From an uncultured Sutterella sp. (lineage in GTDB: Bacteria > Pseudomonadota > Gammaproteobacteria > Burkholderiales > Burkholderiaceae_F), in NCBI GenBank assembly GCA_905212345.1, contig CAJMEC010000029.1:1-22513 (forward strand): 22,513 nt of DNA. Direction: 5' to 3'. Below the pieces are notes generated by a model that worked only from the letters and a program-made list of their open reading frames with translations, was not told where the DNA came from and did not search any database. The first letter of the stretch is position 1, and each line of letters begins with the position of its first letter. Both the position numbers and the translations under genes were made by a program. Positions 22,404 to 22,513 of the stretch are shown in pieces.

Positions 22404-22513
22404 ATGGATAGAGCTATTTTTTACCGTCAATGGAAATTACCCTGCGGGCCAATGATTGTCGCCTCCTTAGACAATAAATTAGTGATGACTGACTGGTTAA
22501 ACGGTTGGCACCA
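22404..22513 (+). CDS. N-terminal fragment, possibly methylated-DNA-[protein]-cysteine S-methyltransferase
   Basis: Only 36 codons are inside the window, open to its right edge. The start MDRAIFYRQWKLPCGPMIVA continues SLDNKLVMTDWLNGWH. Ogt-type alkyltransferases begin with a similar strand pair, a Y..P.G.m..A....L....W pattern, before the C-terminal PCHR active site. The active site is off the window, so the call is tentative. A candidate promoter lies just upstream; no good Shine-Dalgarno is visible. Confidence 0.45.
   Translation, partial: MDRAIFYRQWKLPCGPMIVASLDNKLVMTDWLNGWH

Overview
The window looks like a chromosomal core segment of a betaproteobacterium, most likely a gut-type member of Burkholderiales (Sutterellaceae-like). 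The reasons are the trxA-rho-rpmE neighbourhood, the small 4.5S-type SRP RNA, a MutL with the endonuclease motif, the xseB-ispA-dxs order and a moderate GC content. The genus is an inference from gene content and protein flavour; no search was run.

Layout. Positions 1-270 hold a minus-strand SRP RNA and a terminator. From 270 to 2494 a nitronate monooxygenase/YrpB-like flavoprotein (minus) and the enoyl-ACP reductase fabI (plus) are divergent. trxA and rho follow (2691-4413). Between rho and the L31 gene rpmE (6195-6455) lies an AT-rich block holding a frameshifted SotB-type sugar-efflux gene and probable gene remnants. From 6555 to 9682 a multipass GT39/ArnT-like membrane protein and a MATE exporter form a two-gene unit with a TAATG overlap. 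A SIMPL-domain protein follows (9884-10582). mutL-miaA (minus, TAATG overlap) comes next, then dedA and a cysteine desulfidase (cyuA-like) on the plus strand, then an isolated AT-rich Fic protein on the minus strand.

The right third is a minus-strand operon read xseB > ispA > dxs-murB > pgk. The most unusual object is the third gene. It is a single uninterrupted 956-codon frame that joins a full-length 1-deoxy-D-xylulose-5-phosphate synthase (residues 1-621) to a full-length UDP-N-acetylenolpyruvoylglucosamine reductase MurB (residues 622-956). Isoprenoid precursor synthesis supplies IspA next door and, further on, undecaprenyl phosphate, the lipid carrier for the UDP-MurNAc products that begin with MurB. 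The fusion therefore physically joins the entry steps of the lipid-carrier and sugar-nucleotide branches of cell-wall synthesis. Pgk closes the operon and shares glyceraldehyde-3-phosphate-level metabolism with Dxs.

The window ends in the first 36 codons of a plus-strand gene that may encode an O6-methylguanine-DNA methyltransferase. No CRISPR array, insertion sequence, tRNA or rRNA was seen. Intrinsic terminators are clear after most units.
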